A stretch of 64,000 bases of DNA, from the NCBI GenBank assembly GCA_002862085.1, contig PKCK01000072.1, forward strand, positions 1-64,000, read 5' to 3'. The position numbers and the translations under genes are program-made. This document shows, piece after piece, positions 24,459 to 32,741 of this stretch. The first letter of the stretch is position 1, and each line of letters begins with the position of its first letter. The notes under the pieces are model-generated. The model worked only from the letters and a program-made list of their open reading frames with translations, was not told the DNA's origin and did not search any database. Source of the stretch: Planctomycetota bacterium. Lineage in GTDB: Bacteria > Planctomycetota > UBA1135 > GCA-002686595.

Positions 24459-25678
24459 GGTTGCGCGCGCTCCTCGCGCGGAGGAAGAAGGGCCCGCTCC
24501 GCGAGGGCGTGCCCGAGGTACGGCAGGAATCGCGCCCGATCCCCCGCTCCGAAGCGGGCCCCGACCGGGAGCTCGACGAGACCGTCCGCGGCCGCCGCGG
24601 CGATCAGATCTCCGCTGCCGTTCCATCGCATCGGCGCGAGGCCGCCGGCGTCCACGCGCGCGGGGAGGAAGAGATGCCTGCGCCCCCCGTGCTCGAAGTC
24701 CTGCGCCATGGGCAGCTCGATGAACCTGGGCTGCCAGCCGGCCAGGAGCTGGGCCATGGCCGGGAAGAGGAAGAGGTGGGCGGTCGCGAGCACGCTCACG
24801 GGATTCCCGGGCAGGCCCACGAACAGCGCACCGTCTCCACGCCGAGCGACGAGAACCGGCTTGCCCGGCTGGACCTGCACCTTGTGGAAGACCGTCTCGA
24901 ATCCGAGCGCGGCGAGCGTCTGCGGGACCAGGTCGCGCGAGCCCATGCTGACGCCCCCTGTCGTCACCACCACGTCCGACCCATCGGCGGCCGCGCGGAG
25001 GACATCCTCTAGCTCACCCTCCTGGTCCCGCGCGTGGCGCCGTCGAACGCGCGCACCGAGCGTCACCAGGAGTCCATCGAGCAGCGGGCCGTTGCTGTCG
25101 CGGATCCCCGCCGCCCCCGCCGCTCCGACCTCGTCGCCAGTGGTCACCACGCAGACGGACGGAGGCGTCTGCACCTCGAGCTCCGTCGCACCTGCCATCG
25201 CTGCCACGGACAGATGAGCAGGCGCGAGCCGCGTCCCTCGCGCCACCAGGACGTCACCACGACGAGCGTCCTCGCCGCGCCAGGCGATGTTCGAGCCGGG
25301 CACGGGAGCGTGTTCGAGCGTCACTTCACCCGCGCCGTCCTGCCAGTCGGTCCGTTCGATCGGCACGACGGTCGTCCCGCTCGGCGCCGGGGCGCCGGTC
25401 ATGATGCGAAGCGCGTCCCCCGGACCCAGCTGGCCCTCGTACACCTGCCCCGCCGTCAGCTCGCCGCGAACGACGAAGCGCGTCCGATCGCCGTCGGGAA
25501 CGACCGCGAAACCGTCCATCGTCGACCGGTCGAACCCGGGCTGATCACGATCGATGGCGACGTCCTGCGCCAGGATTCGCCCGAGCGCGTCCCCGACGCC
25601 GATCGCCTCGCTTCGCGCGCCGCGGCCGCCGACGTCGAGGGCGGCGAGCGCTGCCTGGGCCTCAGGAAAGGTGATCAT
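24455..25678 (-). CDS. moeA: Molybdopterin molybdenumtransferase MoeA
   Basis: Inserts molybdate into adenylated molybdopterin in the cytoplasm. The 407-residue protein shows the family order: RDQPGFDRSTMDGFAV (substrate loop), MTGAPAPSGTTVVPIE, GEDARRGDVLVARGTRL, VVTTGDEVG, DSNGPLL, TTGGVSMGSRDLV, FHKVQVQPGKPVLV and GLPGNPVSVLATAHLF. The ATG at 25678 overlaps the Nudix gene by 17 bases and gives the correct N-terminus. Fourth-from-last... it sits between Nudix and mogA in one operon. No other Moco genes (moaA-E) are in the window. Confidence 0.95.
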   Translation of the reverse strand: MITFPEAQAALAALDVGGRGARSEAIGVGDALGRILAQDVAIDRDQPGFDRSTMDGFAVVPDGDRTRFVVRGELTAGQVYEGQLGPGDALRIMTGAPAPSGTTVVPIERTDWQDGAGEVTLEHAPVPGSNIAWRGEDARRGDVLVARGTRLAPAHLSVAAMAGATELEVQTPPSVCVVTTGDEVGAAGAAGIRDSNGPLLDGLLVTLGARVRRRHARDQEGELEDVLRAAADGSDVVVTTGGVSMGSRDLVPQTLAALGFETVFHKVQVQPGKPVLVARRGDGALFVGLPGNPVSVLATAHLFLFPAMAQLLAGWQPRFIELPMAQDFEHGGRRHLFLPARVDAGGLAPMRWNGSGDLIAAAAADGLVELPVGARFGAGDRARFLPYLGHALAERALLPPREERAQP

Positions 25679-26090
25679 CGGGTGCGTCGAGAAAGGCGCG
25701 TACAGCGGCGACGAGGGGTCGATCCAGGGGCGCGAGCTCGAGCGTCTCGAGCTCGGACCCATGGACCCAGCGGATGCGGTCGTGGGTTCCGTCCACGGGC
25801 TCGGGTCGAGGGTCGACGGCGTCGGCCGGCCGCGAAGCGTAGACCGTCAGCCGAAGACCTCCACCGTCAGCGTCGTTTTCCACGGCTGCGGCGAGCGCGT
25901 CCCCGACCACCACCTGGAGGCGCAGCTCCTCGTCGAGCTCACGCGAGAGGCAAGCCGCTCCGTCCTCACCCGGCTCGAGCTTGCCGCCCGGGAACTCCCA
26001 GAGCCCGGCCAGGTGAGCGGGCCGGACGCGCCGCGCCACGAGGACGCGACCCTCGGCGTCGCGCACCGCTGCGGCGCACACCTCGATCAT
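25662..26090 (-). CDS. Nudix hydrolase, MutT-like
   Basis: The 142-residue protein carries a complete Nudix box at about 35-57: GGKLEPGEDGAACLSRELDEE, matching Gx5Ex7REUxEE. The frame VCAAAVRDAEGRVLVARR and LWEFPGGKLEPGE resemble 8-oxo-dGTP diphosphatases of the MutT group, which clean oxidised nucleotides. Other nucleotide substrates are possible. The ATG at 26090 overlaps the AI-2E transporter stop by 4 bases and its end overlaps moeA by 17, so it is translationally embedded in the operon. Confidence 0.9.
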   Translation of the reverse strand: MIEVCAAAVRDAEGRVLVARRVRPAHLAGLWEFPGGKLEPGEDGAACLSRELDEELRLQVVVGDALAAAVENDADGGGLRLTVYASRPADAVDPRPEPVDGTHDRIRWVHGSELETLELAPLDRPLVAAVRAFLDAPDDHLS

Positions 26091-27169
26091 GACGAGGCGT
26101 CGACCCGGCTCGAAGCGGACCCGCCCGCCTGCCCCATGAGACGCGCGAGCGGCCGCGTCAGCTCCTGACCCTCCATGAGCGTCTTGAGGACCGCTGCGAT
26201 CGGCGTCGCGAGGATCATGCCGACGATCCCCCAGATCTTGCCCCAGAACACGAGGGCGAGCAGGACGACCGAAGCGCGGAGGTCGAACGCGTCCCCGAGA
26301 AGCTTGTTCTCCCAGATCTGCCCCACCGCGAACTGGATCGCCCCGGGGAGCGCCAGGGCAAGGACGATCGTGAGCGTCGTCGCGTCCGTGGCCAGCAGCA
26401 GCGGCAGCGGCAGCGCCACGGCGATCACCGATCCGATGGTCGGGATGAAGTTGAGCAGGAACGTCACCAGTCCGAAGAGCATCGGCATCGGCGCGCCGAC
26501 GGCCCAGAGGGCGAGGCCGACGGCGATCCCGGTGACCGCCGAGGTGAGCACCTTCACGGAGATGTACTGCTTCACCCGCTCGCGCACCTCGCCGCCCACG
26601 CCGCTGTCGCGCTCGTTGCGCTGCTCGAGCAGCAGGAACAGCAGGAAGATCACGACGGTCACGCCCTGCGAAAGAACCGTTCCGAGGAGCGCCACGAGAC
26701 CGGGGAGGAGCGACTCCAGCTTCCCGGTGAGGTCCCCGACGGCGCCCTGAAGTTTCTCCGGCAGGCGCGTCACGAGGCCGGCGAGCGCCCCCTGGCCTTC
26801 GCCACCCTCCCCGGCTCGTACGTTCGGAGTCGCGACTCCGGCCTCCTGCACCGCGCCGTCGACGCCGGGGGCGCCGAAGCGCTGGTTGTAATCGGCGATC
26901 GAGGAGGCCACCACGCCGCCGACCACGGCCAGCAGCAGCACGCCGAGGAGCATGGTGAGCGCCACCGAGAGCGGCCGCGAGAGCCTCGTACGCTCTGCGA
27001 GACCGTCGACAACGGGCGAGAGCGCGATCGCCAGGAACATCGCGAGCGCGAAGGGGATCATCACGTCGGCCATCGCCTGGAGCGCGGCGCCGGTGGCGAT
27101 CACGGCGATGACGAGCAGGCAGATCACCTGCACGCGGCGCTGGGGTGAGGCGCTGTCCTGGGAGGTCAT
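26087..27169 (-). CDS. AI-2E family (PerM-type) transporter
   Basis: The 360-residue membrane protein has about eight helices in the AI-2E family order: two N-terminal helices (MFLAIALSPVVDGL), a helix pair, a soluble loop (about 100-155), then the conserved VKVLTSAVTGIAVGLALW, FLLNFIPTIGSVIAVALPLPL and WGIVGMILATPIAAVLKTL. FIPxIGs is the family hallmark. Members export diverse substrates; the true substrate is unknown here. First gene of the five-gene operon with Nudix, moeA, mogA and a lipoprotein. Confidence 0.9.
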   Translation of the reverse strand: MTSQDSASPQRRVQVICLLVIAVIATGAALQAMADVMIPFALAMFLAIALSPVVDGLAERTRLSRPLSVALTMLLGVLLLAVVGGVVASSIADYNQRFGAPGVDGAVQEAGVATPNVRAGEGGEGQGALAGLVTRLPEKLQGAVGDLTGKLESLLPGLVALLGTVLSQGVTVVIFLLFLLLEQRNERDSGVGGEVRERVKQYISVKVLTSAVTGIAVGLALWAVGAPMPMLFGLVTFLLNFIPTIGSVIAVALPLPLLLATDATTLTIVLALALPGAIQFAVGQIWENKLLGDAFDLRASVVLLALVFWGKIWGIVGMILATPIAAVLKTLMEGQELTRPLARLMGQAGGSASSRVDASS

Positions 27170-27230
27170 GACCGAGCGAACGACCCGGGAGCAGACGACC
27201 GCCGATCGCGGACGCCTGCCCCGAACCCCG

Positions 27231-28553
27231 TCAGATGAAGGGCGTGATGCCCGGCTGGGCCACCGGGTGGACGGGGCTCGGACCCATCGCGAAGCTCTTG
27301 GGCGTCAGGTCCTCCTTCGACTCCAGCGCCTGGTTCCAGCTGATCTCCTGGCCGGTGTACGCCGACATCCTGACCATCAGAGCGAGCAGGGTCGCGCGGC
27401 ACATGACGTCGCCGTTGTGGATCGGCTTGCCCGCGCGGATCGACGCGAACATGGCGTCGTGTTCGTTCTGGTACATGTCGTCGACCATGCCCTCGGGCGC
27501 GCGCCAACGCCACGTACGCTCGCCCTCGAGGTTCTCGATGTAGGGACGGGACGGCTGGGTGTGGGCGGTGCCCAGGTCGCCGTAGACGTGGTCCGACACC
27601 TTGCGGTGAGCTCCTGCCCACTGGCGACAGGAGAAGAATCCACGCACGTTGTCGCCCCAGTCGAAGACGGCGCTGAAGTGGTCGAAGACGTTCCCGAACT
27701 TCGGGTCGGTCCGCACGATCCGGCCGCCCTGCGCGCGCACGCTCTGCGGCGGCTGATCGTTCATCGCCCAGATGAGCTTGTCGAGGTTGTGGATCGCCTG
27801 CTCGGCCACGTGATCACCGGAGCACCACGTGTAGTAGAGCCAGTTCCGCAGCTGCGTCTCCATCTCCGACCACTCGGGGTTCTGGCCCCGATGCCACAGC
27901 GCCCCCGTGTCGTAGGAGCACTGCACCGCGTTGATGCGACCGACGGCGCCTTCATGGATCTTCTCGTAGACCGCCTGCTTCTTCTTCTCGTACCGGTAGC
28001 AGAGACCGGTGACGACGGCGATCCCCAGGTCCTTCGCCTCGTTGCACGCCTGCCAGATCTTTCGCAGGCCGGGCCCGTCCACCGCCACGGGCTTCTCGAC
28101 GAACATGTGCTTGCGCTTGGCCACCGCGTACTCCACCTGGACGGGTCGGAAACCCGGCGTCGAGGCGAAGAGCACGACGTCGCACAGATCGACCACCTTC
28201 TCGTGGCAGTCGATGCCCGCGATGCGGTTCTCCGGCGGCACGTCGATCTGGGACTGATTCAGACTCCCGTTGCCCTTCAGCTCGAGCAGCTTGGTCTCGA
28301 TCCTGTCGGGGAAGGCGTCCCCCATGGCGACGAGCTTCGTGTTGGGGTCCGCGCGCAGCGCGTTGACCACCGCGCCGCCGCCCCGGCCTCCGCAGCCCAC
28401 GAGGCCGACCTTCAGCACCTTCGTCGCGTCGTCCTGGGCCGCTCCTGCGACGCTCGCGGTCGCGCCCAGCGCGGTCGCTGCGCCGGCGGCCCTCAGCACG
28501 TCGCGCCGCGTCGAGGCGCGTCGATCCGTCGAGGCTCGCGGGCTACGGTCCAT
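27231..28553 (-). CDS. Tat-exported Gfo/Idh/MocA oxidoreductase
   Basis: NAD(P)-dependent oxidoreductase family protein, 440 residues. A twin-arginine signal (STRRDVLRAAGAATALG) predicts folded export to the periplasm. The Rossmann core starts at VGLVGCGGRGGGAVVNALR; VEKPVAVDGPGLRK carries the conserved EKP lysine of the family. Downstream come the NEHDAMFASIRAGKPIHNG and GQEISWNQALESKEDLTP signatures common in planctomycete members, which probably act on sugars or polyols. The ATG at 28553 places the twin arginine near residue 14; an ATG at 28595 is an alternative. Divergent from the FGE-like gene, 240 bases apart, and related to the oxidoreductase at 30024. Confidence 0.9.
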   Translation of the reverse strand: MDRSPRASTDRRASTRRDVLRAAGAATALGATASVAGAAQDDATKVLKVGLVGCGGRGGGAVVNALRADPNTKLVAMGDAFPDRIETKLLELKGNGSLNQSQIDVPPENRIAGIDCHEKVVDLCDVVLFASTPGFRPVQVEYAVAKRKHMFVEKPVAVDGPGLRKIWQACNEAKDLGIAVVTGLCYRYEKKKQAVYEKIHEGAVGRINAVQCSYDTGALWHRGQNPEWSEMETQLRNWLYYTWCSGDHVAEQAIHNLDKLIWAMNDQPPQSVRAQGGRIVRTDPKFGNVFDHFSAVFDWGDNVRGFFSCRQWAGAHRKVSDHVYGDLGTAHTQPSRPYIENLEGERTWRWRAPEGMVDDMYQNEHDAMFASIRAGKPIHNGDVMCRATLLALMVRMSAYTGQEISWNQALESKEDLTPKSFAMGPSPVHPVAQPGITPFI

Positions 28554-28793
28554 GGAGGAGGAGGAACAGGCTCTTCGGGAGTCGGGTCGAGTCATGGAAA
28601 GGCTGTGGGGGTCGTCGGACCGTGGCATCGTGCGCGATCGCCTCCGAATGGCCAAGGGAAAGACCACGGCTGCACGCGCGGGACCACCCGATGTGCAAAA
28701 CGTACGTCACGCCCACCGACGGGAGCCCTTGGCCTGATGCCCCGGTGCCCCCACACTGTCACGATGGCGACCCGTCCCACGCACCTCCCGCCG

Positions 28794-29966
28794 ATGCTTC
28801 GAATGCTTCGCACCACTGCCGCGCGCACCTTGCCCCTCCTCGCCGCTCTCGCGTTCCCCGCGGCTCTCCTCGCCGCGAAGGCCGCCCCGACGGCCCCGCT
28901 GCAGGAAGAGGAAGCCACCCAGAAGGAGATCTACCCGCCGCTCCCCGAGGCCTCCCCCCCGCCCACCGAACTCGAGGCGGCGAACGCGAAGGACGAGCGG
29001 ACCATGGCCAGGTACGACGAGACCATCACCGGGACCGAGGTGACCTTCGCCATGACTCCGATCCCCGGCGGCACGTTCCTCATGGGGAGCCCCGAGGGCG
29101 AGGAGGACCGCAAGGGCTGGGAGGGCCCGCAGGTCGAGGTGCGCCTCTCCCCGTTCTGGATGGGCGTCACGGAGGTGCGCTGGGACGAGTACAAGCAGTT
29201 CATGGACCGCCTCGACAAGCAGGCGCGAGCCAAGGGGGCGATCGGAGTCGCTCCACAGGACACCTGGGCCGACGCCGTGAGCCGGCCCACGCCGCCGTAC
29301 GTCCCCATGGACTTCGAGATGGGCGTGGACGGCTACCCGGCGATCTCCATGACACAGTTCGCTGCCAAGCAGTACACGAAGTGGCTCTCCATGAAGACGG
29401 GCCGCTTCTATCGCCTGCCAACGGAGGCCGAGTGGGAGTACGCGTGCCGGGCGGGGACGACGAGCGCCTTCTCCTTCGGCGAGGAGAGCGTCGACGATCA
29501 CGGCATCTGGTTCGACAACTCCGACGGCCAGTACCAGAAGGTCGGCTCCCTGAAGCCGAATGCCTGGGGCCTCCACGACATGCACGGCAACGTGGCGGAG
29601 TGGTGCCTCGACGGATTCACCGCGGACGGCTACGCGGAGCTCGCCGCGCGATCGGCGGACGGCCCCGTGGTGGACCCGGTCCAATGGCCCAAGGCTCTCT
29701 ATCCGCGCGTCGCCCGCGGCGGGCACTGGGACGACGATCCGGACAAGCTGCGCAGCGCTTCGAGGCGCGGCTCCTCGGAGGCCTGGAAGGTCCAGGATCC
29801 GCAGTTCCCCAAGAGCATCTGGTACCACACCGACGCGCAGTGGCTCGGCTTCCGGGTCGTCCGTCCGCTGAACCCGCCCCCCTACGCCGAGTGGAGTCGC
29901 TACCACGACGCCGACCTCGAGGAGATCCGCGTCATCCAGGATCGCCAGCGGAAAGGGGAGCGCTGA
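28794..29966 (+). CDS. Secreted SUMF1/FGE-like domain protein
   Basis: The 390-residue protein has a signal peptide (PLLAALAFPAALLAAKAA) and a formylglycine-generating-enzyme (SUMF1) fold at about 80-370: IPGGTFLMGSPEGEEDR, FWMGVTEVRWDEYKQFM, YPAISMTQFAAKQYTKWLS, RLPTEAEWEYACRAGTT, WGLHDMHGNVAEWCLDGF and a final LGFRVVRPL. The redox cysteine pair of true FGE is not seen near the C-terminal RSASRRGSS stretch, so sulfatase activation is doubtful. Family members without it bind copper-independent or unknown ligands. Starts considered: ATG 28794, 28764, 28803. Followed 57 bases later by the oxidoreductase gene, likely cotranscribed. Confidence 0.88.
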   Translation: MLRMLRTTAARTLPLLAALAFPAALLAAKAAPTAPLQEEEATQKEIYPPLPEASPPPTELEAANAKDERTMARYDETITGTEVTFAMTPIPGGTFLMGSPEGEEDRKGWEGPQVEVRLSPFWMGVTEVRWDEYKQFMDRLDKQARAKGAIGVAPQDTWADAVSRPTPPYVPMDFEMGVDGYPAISMTQFAAKQYTKWLSMKTGRFYRLPTEAEWEYACRAGTTSAFSFGEESVDDHGIWFDNSDGQYQKVGSLKPNAWGLHDMHGNVAEWCLDGFTADGYAELAARSADGPVVDPVQWPKALYPRVARGGHWDDDPDKLRSASRRGSSEAWKVQDPQFPKSIWYHTDAQWLGFRVVRPLNPPPYAEWSRYHDADLEEIRVIQDRQRKGER

Positions 29967-30023
29967 CCGGCCTCACGTCCATCGCCCGCACACCGCTTCG
30001 CCCCCCCCAGCCAACGACTCCCG

Positions 30024-31334
30024 ATGCCCCACAGTCACGCACCCCGCCCGAGCCAGCTCCACCGCCGCGCGCTCCTCCAGGCCACCACCGCCGCCTCCCT
30101 CACACCGGCACTGCTCGCGGGCCAGGCCGGCGCCGCCGGGGACGCCGAGCTCCGCGTCGCACTCGTCGGCTGCGGCGGTCGCGGCAAGGGCGCCGCCGTG
30201 CAGGCCTTGAACACCAAGAACTGCCGCCTGGTCGCCGTGGCCGACGCCTTCCAGGACCGCGCCGACGACGCGATCAACGCGCTCAAGTCCGCGCACCCCG
30301 ACTCCGTCAGCGTCACCAGGGAGTCGACCTTCGTCGGCTTCGACGCCTACCAGAAGGCGCTCGACTCCGATGTCGACGTCGTGATCCTCGCGACGCCACC
30401 GGGATTCCGCCCCTGGCACTTCGAGTACGCCGTCAACCGCGGCAAGCACGTCTTCATGGAGAAGCCCGTCGCGGTGGACGGGCCCGGCGTGCGACGCGTC
30501 CTCGCCGCGGCGCAGGTCGCGAAGGAGAAGAACCTCAAGGTCGGGGTGGGCCTCCAGCGCCATCACAGCACCAAGTACAACGCCACGATCGACGCCATCC
30601 ACGACGGCGCCATCGGCCGCCCCGTTCTCACGCGCGTGTACTGGAACTCCGGCGGCGTCTGGGTCAACCCCCGGCAGGAAGGCTGGGGGGAGATGCTCTA
30701 CCAGATGCGCAACTGGTACTACTTCAACTGGCTCTGCGGCGACCACATCGTCGAGCAGCACATCCACAACCTGGACGTGGGCAACTGGGTCATGGACGCC
30801 TACCCGGTCAAGTGCGCCGGAATGGGCGGGCGCCAGGTCCGCACCGGCTCGCAGCACGGCGAGATCTACGACCACTTCGCCGTGGAGTACACCTACGACG
30901 ACGGGGCGAAGATGATGAGCCAGTGCCGCCACCAGCGGAACACGAAGAACACCGTGGCCGAGTTCGCCCACGGAAGCGAGGGGACGAGCGCGCTCGGCGC
31001 CGGGCGCATCGAGACCTACGGCGGCGACCGCTGGCGCTTCGAGGGCCAGGACTCCGCTCACTACCAGATGGAGCACGACGTGCTCTTCGACGCGATCCGC
31101 AGCGACATCCCACACAACGAGGCCGAGAACGGCGCGTACGCGAGCCTCACGGCGATCATGGGACGCATGGCGTGCTACTCCGGCAAGGAGGTGACCTGGG
31201 ACCAGGCGCTCAACTCGAAACGCATCCTCGCCCCCGAGGTCGACGAGCTCACCTGGGACACGCTGCCCAAGAGCCTCCCTGGCGAGGACGGCGAGTACGC
31301 GATTCCGACTCCGGGCCGCTACGAGATCATCTGA
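30024..31334 (+). CDS. Exported Gfo/Idh/MocA oxidoreductase (second copy)
   Basis: The 436-residue protein has an N-terminal export signal with twin arginine (LHRRALLQATTAASLTPALL). The Rossmann motif VALVGCGGRGKGAAVQAL and MEKPVAVDGPGVRRV match the neighbour at 27231-28553, with which it shares domain order, including CGDHIVEQHIHNLD and a C-terminal GKEVTWDQALNSKRILAP. Some parts diverge, so the copies probably have different substrates. It lies 57 bases after the FGE-like gene on the same strand. Reaction unknown; sugar or inositol dehydrogenation is the family norm. Confidence 0.9.
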   Translation: MPHSHAPRPSQLHRRALLQATTAASLTPALLAGQAGAAGDAELRVALVGCGGRGKGAAVQALNTKNCRLVAVADAFQDRADDAINALKSAHPDSVSVTRESTFVGFDAYQKALDSDVDVVILATPPGFRPWHFEYAVNRGKHVFMEKPVAVDGPGVRRVLAAAQVAKEKNLKVGVGLQRHHSTKYNATIDAIHDGAIGRPVLTRVYWNSGGVWVNPRQEGWGEMLYQMRNWYYFNWLCGDHIVEQHIHNLDVGNWVMDAYPVKCAGMGGRQVRTGSQHGEIYDHFAVEYTYDDGAKMMSQCRHQRNTKNTVAEFAHGSEGTSALGAGRIETYGGDRWRFEGQDSAHYQMEHDVLFDAIRSDIPHNEAENGAYASLTAIMGRMACYSGKEVTWDQALNSKRILAPEVDELTWDTLPKSLPGEDGEYAIPTPGRYEII

Positions 31335-31370
31335 GCCAGAGAACGCCTTCGCGCGAGGGCGCCGCCCGTC

Positions 31371-32228
31371 ATGCTGCCGCTCGTCCTCGCGTCCCTGCTC
31401 TGGTCGGTCTCCTTCGCGTTGATCGACCGGAGCGGCATCGACCCCGATCTGCTCGCGGCCGCGCGACTGACGCTCGCGGCGCTCCTGTTCGCCCCCGTCC
31501 TCCTGAAGGAGCGCGTCCTCCCGCGTCAGGCACTCTCGCTCATGGGCGTCGGCGCCCTCCAGTTCGGGCTCATGTACGTGCTGGTGATGCGCGCGTACGA
31601 CCATCTCGCCGGCCACGAAGTGGCGCTCCTGACGATCACGACGCCGATCCTCGTCGTGCTCTCGGGAGCTCTCTTCTCCAGGCGCGGAGCGAGCCGCGGT
31701 GGCGCGAGACCCTGGTGCGCCGCAGCGATCGCCGTGGCAGCCGCATACGCCCTGCGCGGCGGCGGCGCCGTGGCGGACTCCAGGGACGGGTTCTGGACCG
31801 GCGTGGCCCTCGTCCAGGGCGCGAACCTCGCCTGGGCCGCCGGACAGGTCCTCTACGCGCGGATCGAGCCTTCCTCGGGCAGCGGCTCCATCGCGCGCTT
31901 CGGCTGGCTCTACGTCGGCGCGGCGCTCCTGGCTGGTGGATGGGCCACCGGGCACGTCGGGCGCGCGGACCTCTTCCTCCATCCGGGCCAGGTCCTGACG
32001 CTGCTCTACCTTGGGCTCGTGCCCTCCGGCGTCGCTTTCTTCCTCTGGAATCGCGGCGCGACGCAGGTGGGCATCGGGACCCTCGCGGTGATGAACAATC
32101 TCAAGGTCCCCCTCGCCGTCGCGGTCGCGCTCGCCCCACCCTTCAACGAGTCCGCGCAGATCTCGAGACTTCTCTCGAGCGCTGCGCTCCTGGGGGTCGC
32201 GCTCTGGATCGCCCGGCCTCGGGCTTGA
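31371..32228 (+). CDS. EamA/DMT-family transporter
   Basis: The 285-residue protein has ten hydrophobic segments in two repeated halves, as in drug/metabolite transporters. Seen: MLPLVLASLLWSVSFALID (helix 1), LAAARLTLAALLFAPVLL, a loop with HLAGHEVALLTITTPILVVLSG, and in the second half LVQGANLAWAAGQVLY and YLGLVPSGVAFFLWNRGATQVG. These last phrases are EamA repeat signatures. It probably exports amino acids or related metabolites. It starts 36 bases after the oxidoreductase gene and may share its transcript. Confidence 0.88.
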   Translation: MLPLVLASLLWSVSFALIDRSGIDPDLLAAARLTLAALLFAPVLLKERVLPRQALSLMGVGALQFGLMYVLVMRAYDHLAGHEVALLTITTPILVVLSGALFSRRGASRGGARPWCAAAIAVAAAYALRGGGAVADSRDGFWTGVALVQGANLAWAAGQVLYARIEPSSGSGSIARFGWLYVGAALLAGGWATGHVGRADLFLHPGQVLTLLYLGLVPSGVAFFLWNRGATQVGIGTLAVMNNLKVPLAVAVALAPPFNESAQISRLLSSAALLGVALWIARPRA

Positions 32229-32741
32229 TCAGCGCCCTGAGGACACCTGCTCCCGGCGGCCCCACCCGACCGCGAGCACGAGGCCCAGCGCGAACAGGAG
32301 CGCGCCGCTGAAGAACCCGTCCGCCGCCGCCGCGGCGCTGGGAGCCCCAGCGCTCGCCCGGTCGACGAGCATCCACAGGCCAGCCCCGCCGAGCCCCACC
32401 CAGAGCCAGCGCGCGAGTCGCGAGGCGAGCGGCTGCCCAGGACGCGCCGCGGCGGCGAGGGCCAGCGCTGCCGCCATCAGCGCAGCTCCCGTCCGCCGAC
32501 GACCGGCGCCGAGGGCTCGTCCCTGGGGCGCCATGAGCATCAGCGACCCTGGCGTGCGGACCTCCGCGTCGCCGGCGCCATCCACGCCGGGGAGCAGTCC
32601 AGCTCCGGCGACCAACCCCGGAGGCTCCGCCTCGGCGCGGGCCTGCAGACCCCCGTGGAACGTCAGCAGGCCTCCGATCGCGAGGAGAACGGCCAGCCAT
32701 CCGGCCGCGAACCCGATGCCCGCCACGCCCCTCGGACTCAC
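32229..32741 (-). CDS. Membrane protein, unknown function
   Basis: A GTG at 32741 overlaps the stop of the upstream HTH-like gene as GTGA, the coupling style of this genome, and gives 170 residues. A GTG four codons upstream is also possible. Three or four hydrophobic segments: GFAAGWLAVLLAIGGLLTF, GAALMAAALALAAAARPG, WLWVGLGGAGLWMLVD and FFSGALLFALGLVLAVGWG. Unlike the preceding protein it has no soluble domain. No family recognised. The coupling makes joint expression with the membrane-anchored HTH protein likely. It ends directly against the EamA gene, which is convergent. Confidence 0.65.
   Translation of the reverse strand: MSPRGVAGIGFAAGWLAVLLAIGGLLTFHGGLQARAEAEPPGLVAGAGLLPGVDGAGDAEVRTPGSLMLMAPQGRALGAGRRRTGAALMAAALALAAAARPGQPLASRLARWLWVGLGGAGLWMLVDRASAGAPSAAAAADGFFSGALLFALGLVLAVGWGRREQVSSGR

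Noticed and set aside
26952-28793. Upstream extension of the FGE-like gene
   Set aside because: It is antisense to the AI-2E transporter and oxidoreductase genes; the signal peptide marks the true start at about 28794.
28622-32311. Plus-strand open frame of about 1229 codons
   Set aside because: Runs in another frame over the FGE-like, oxidoreductase and EamA genes; arginine/glycine-rich shadow.
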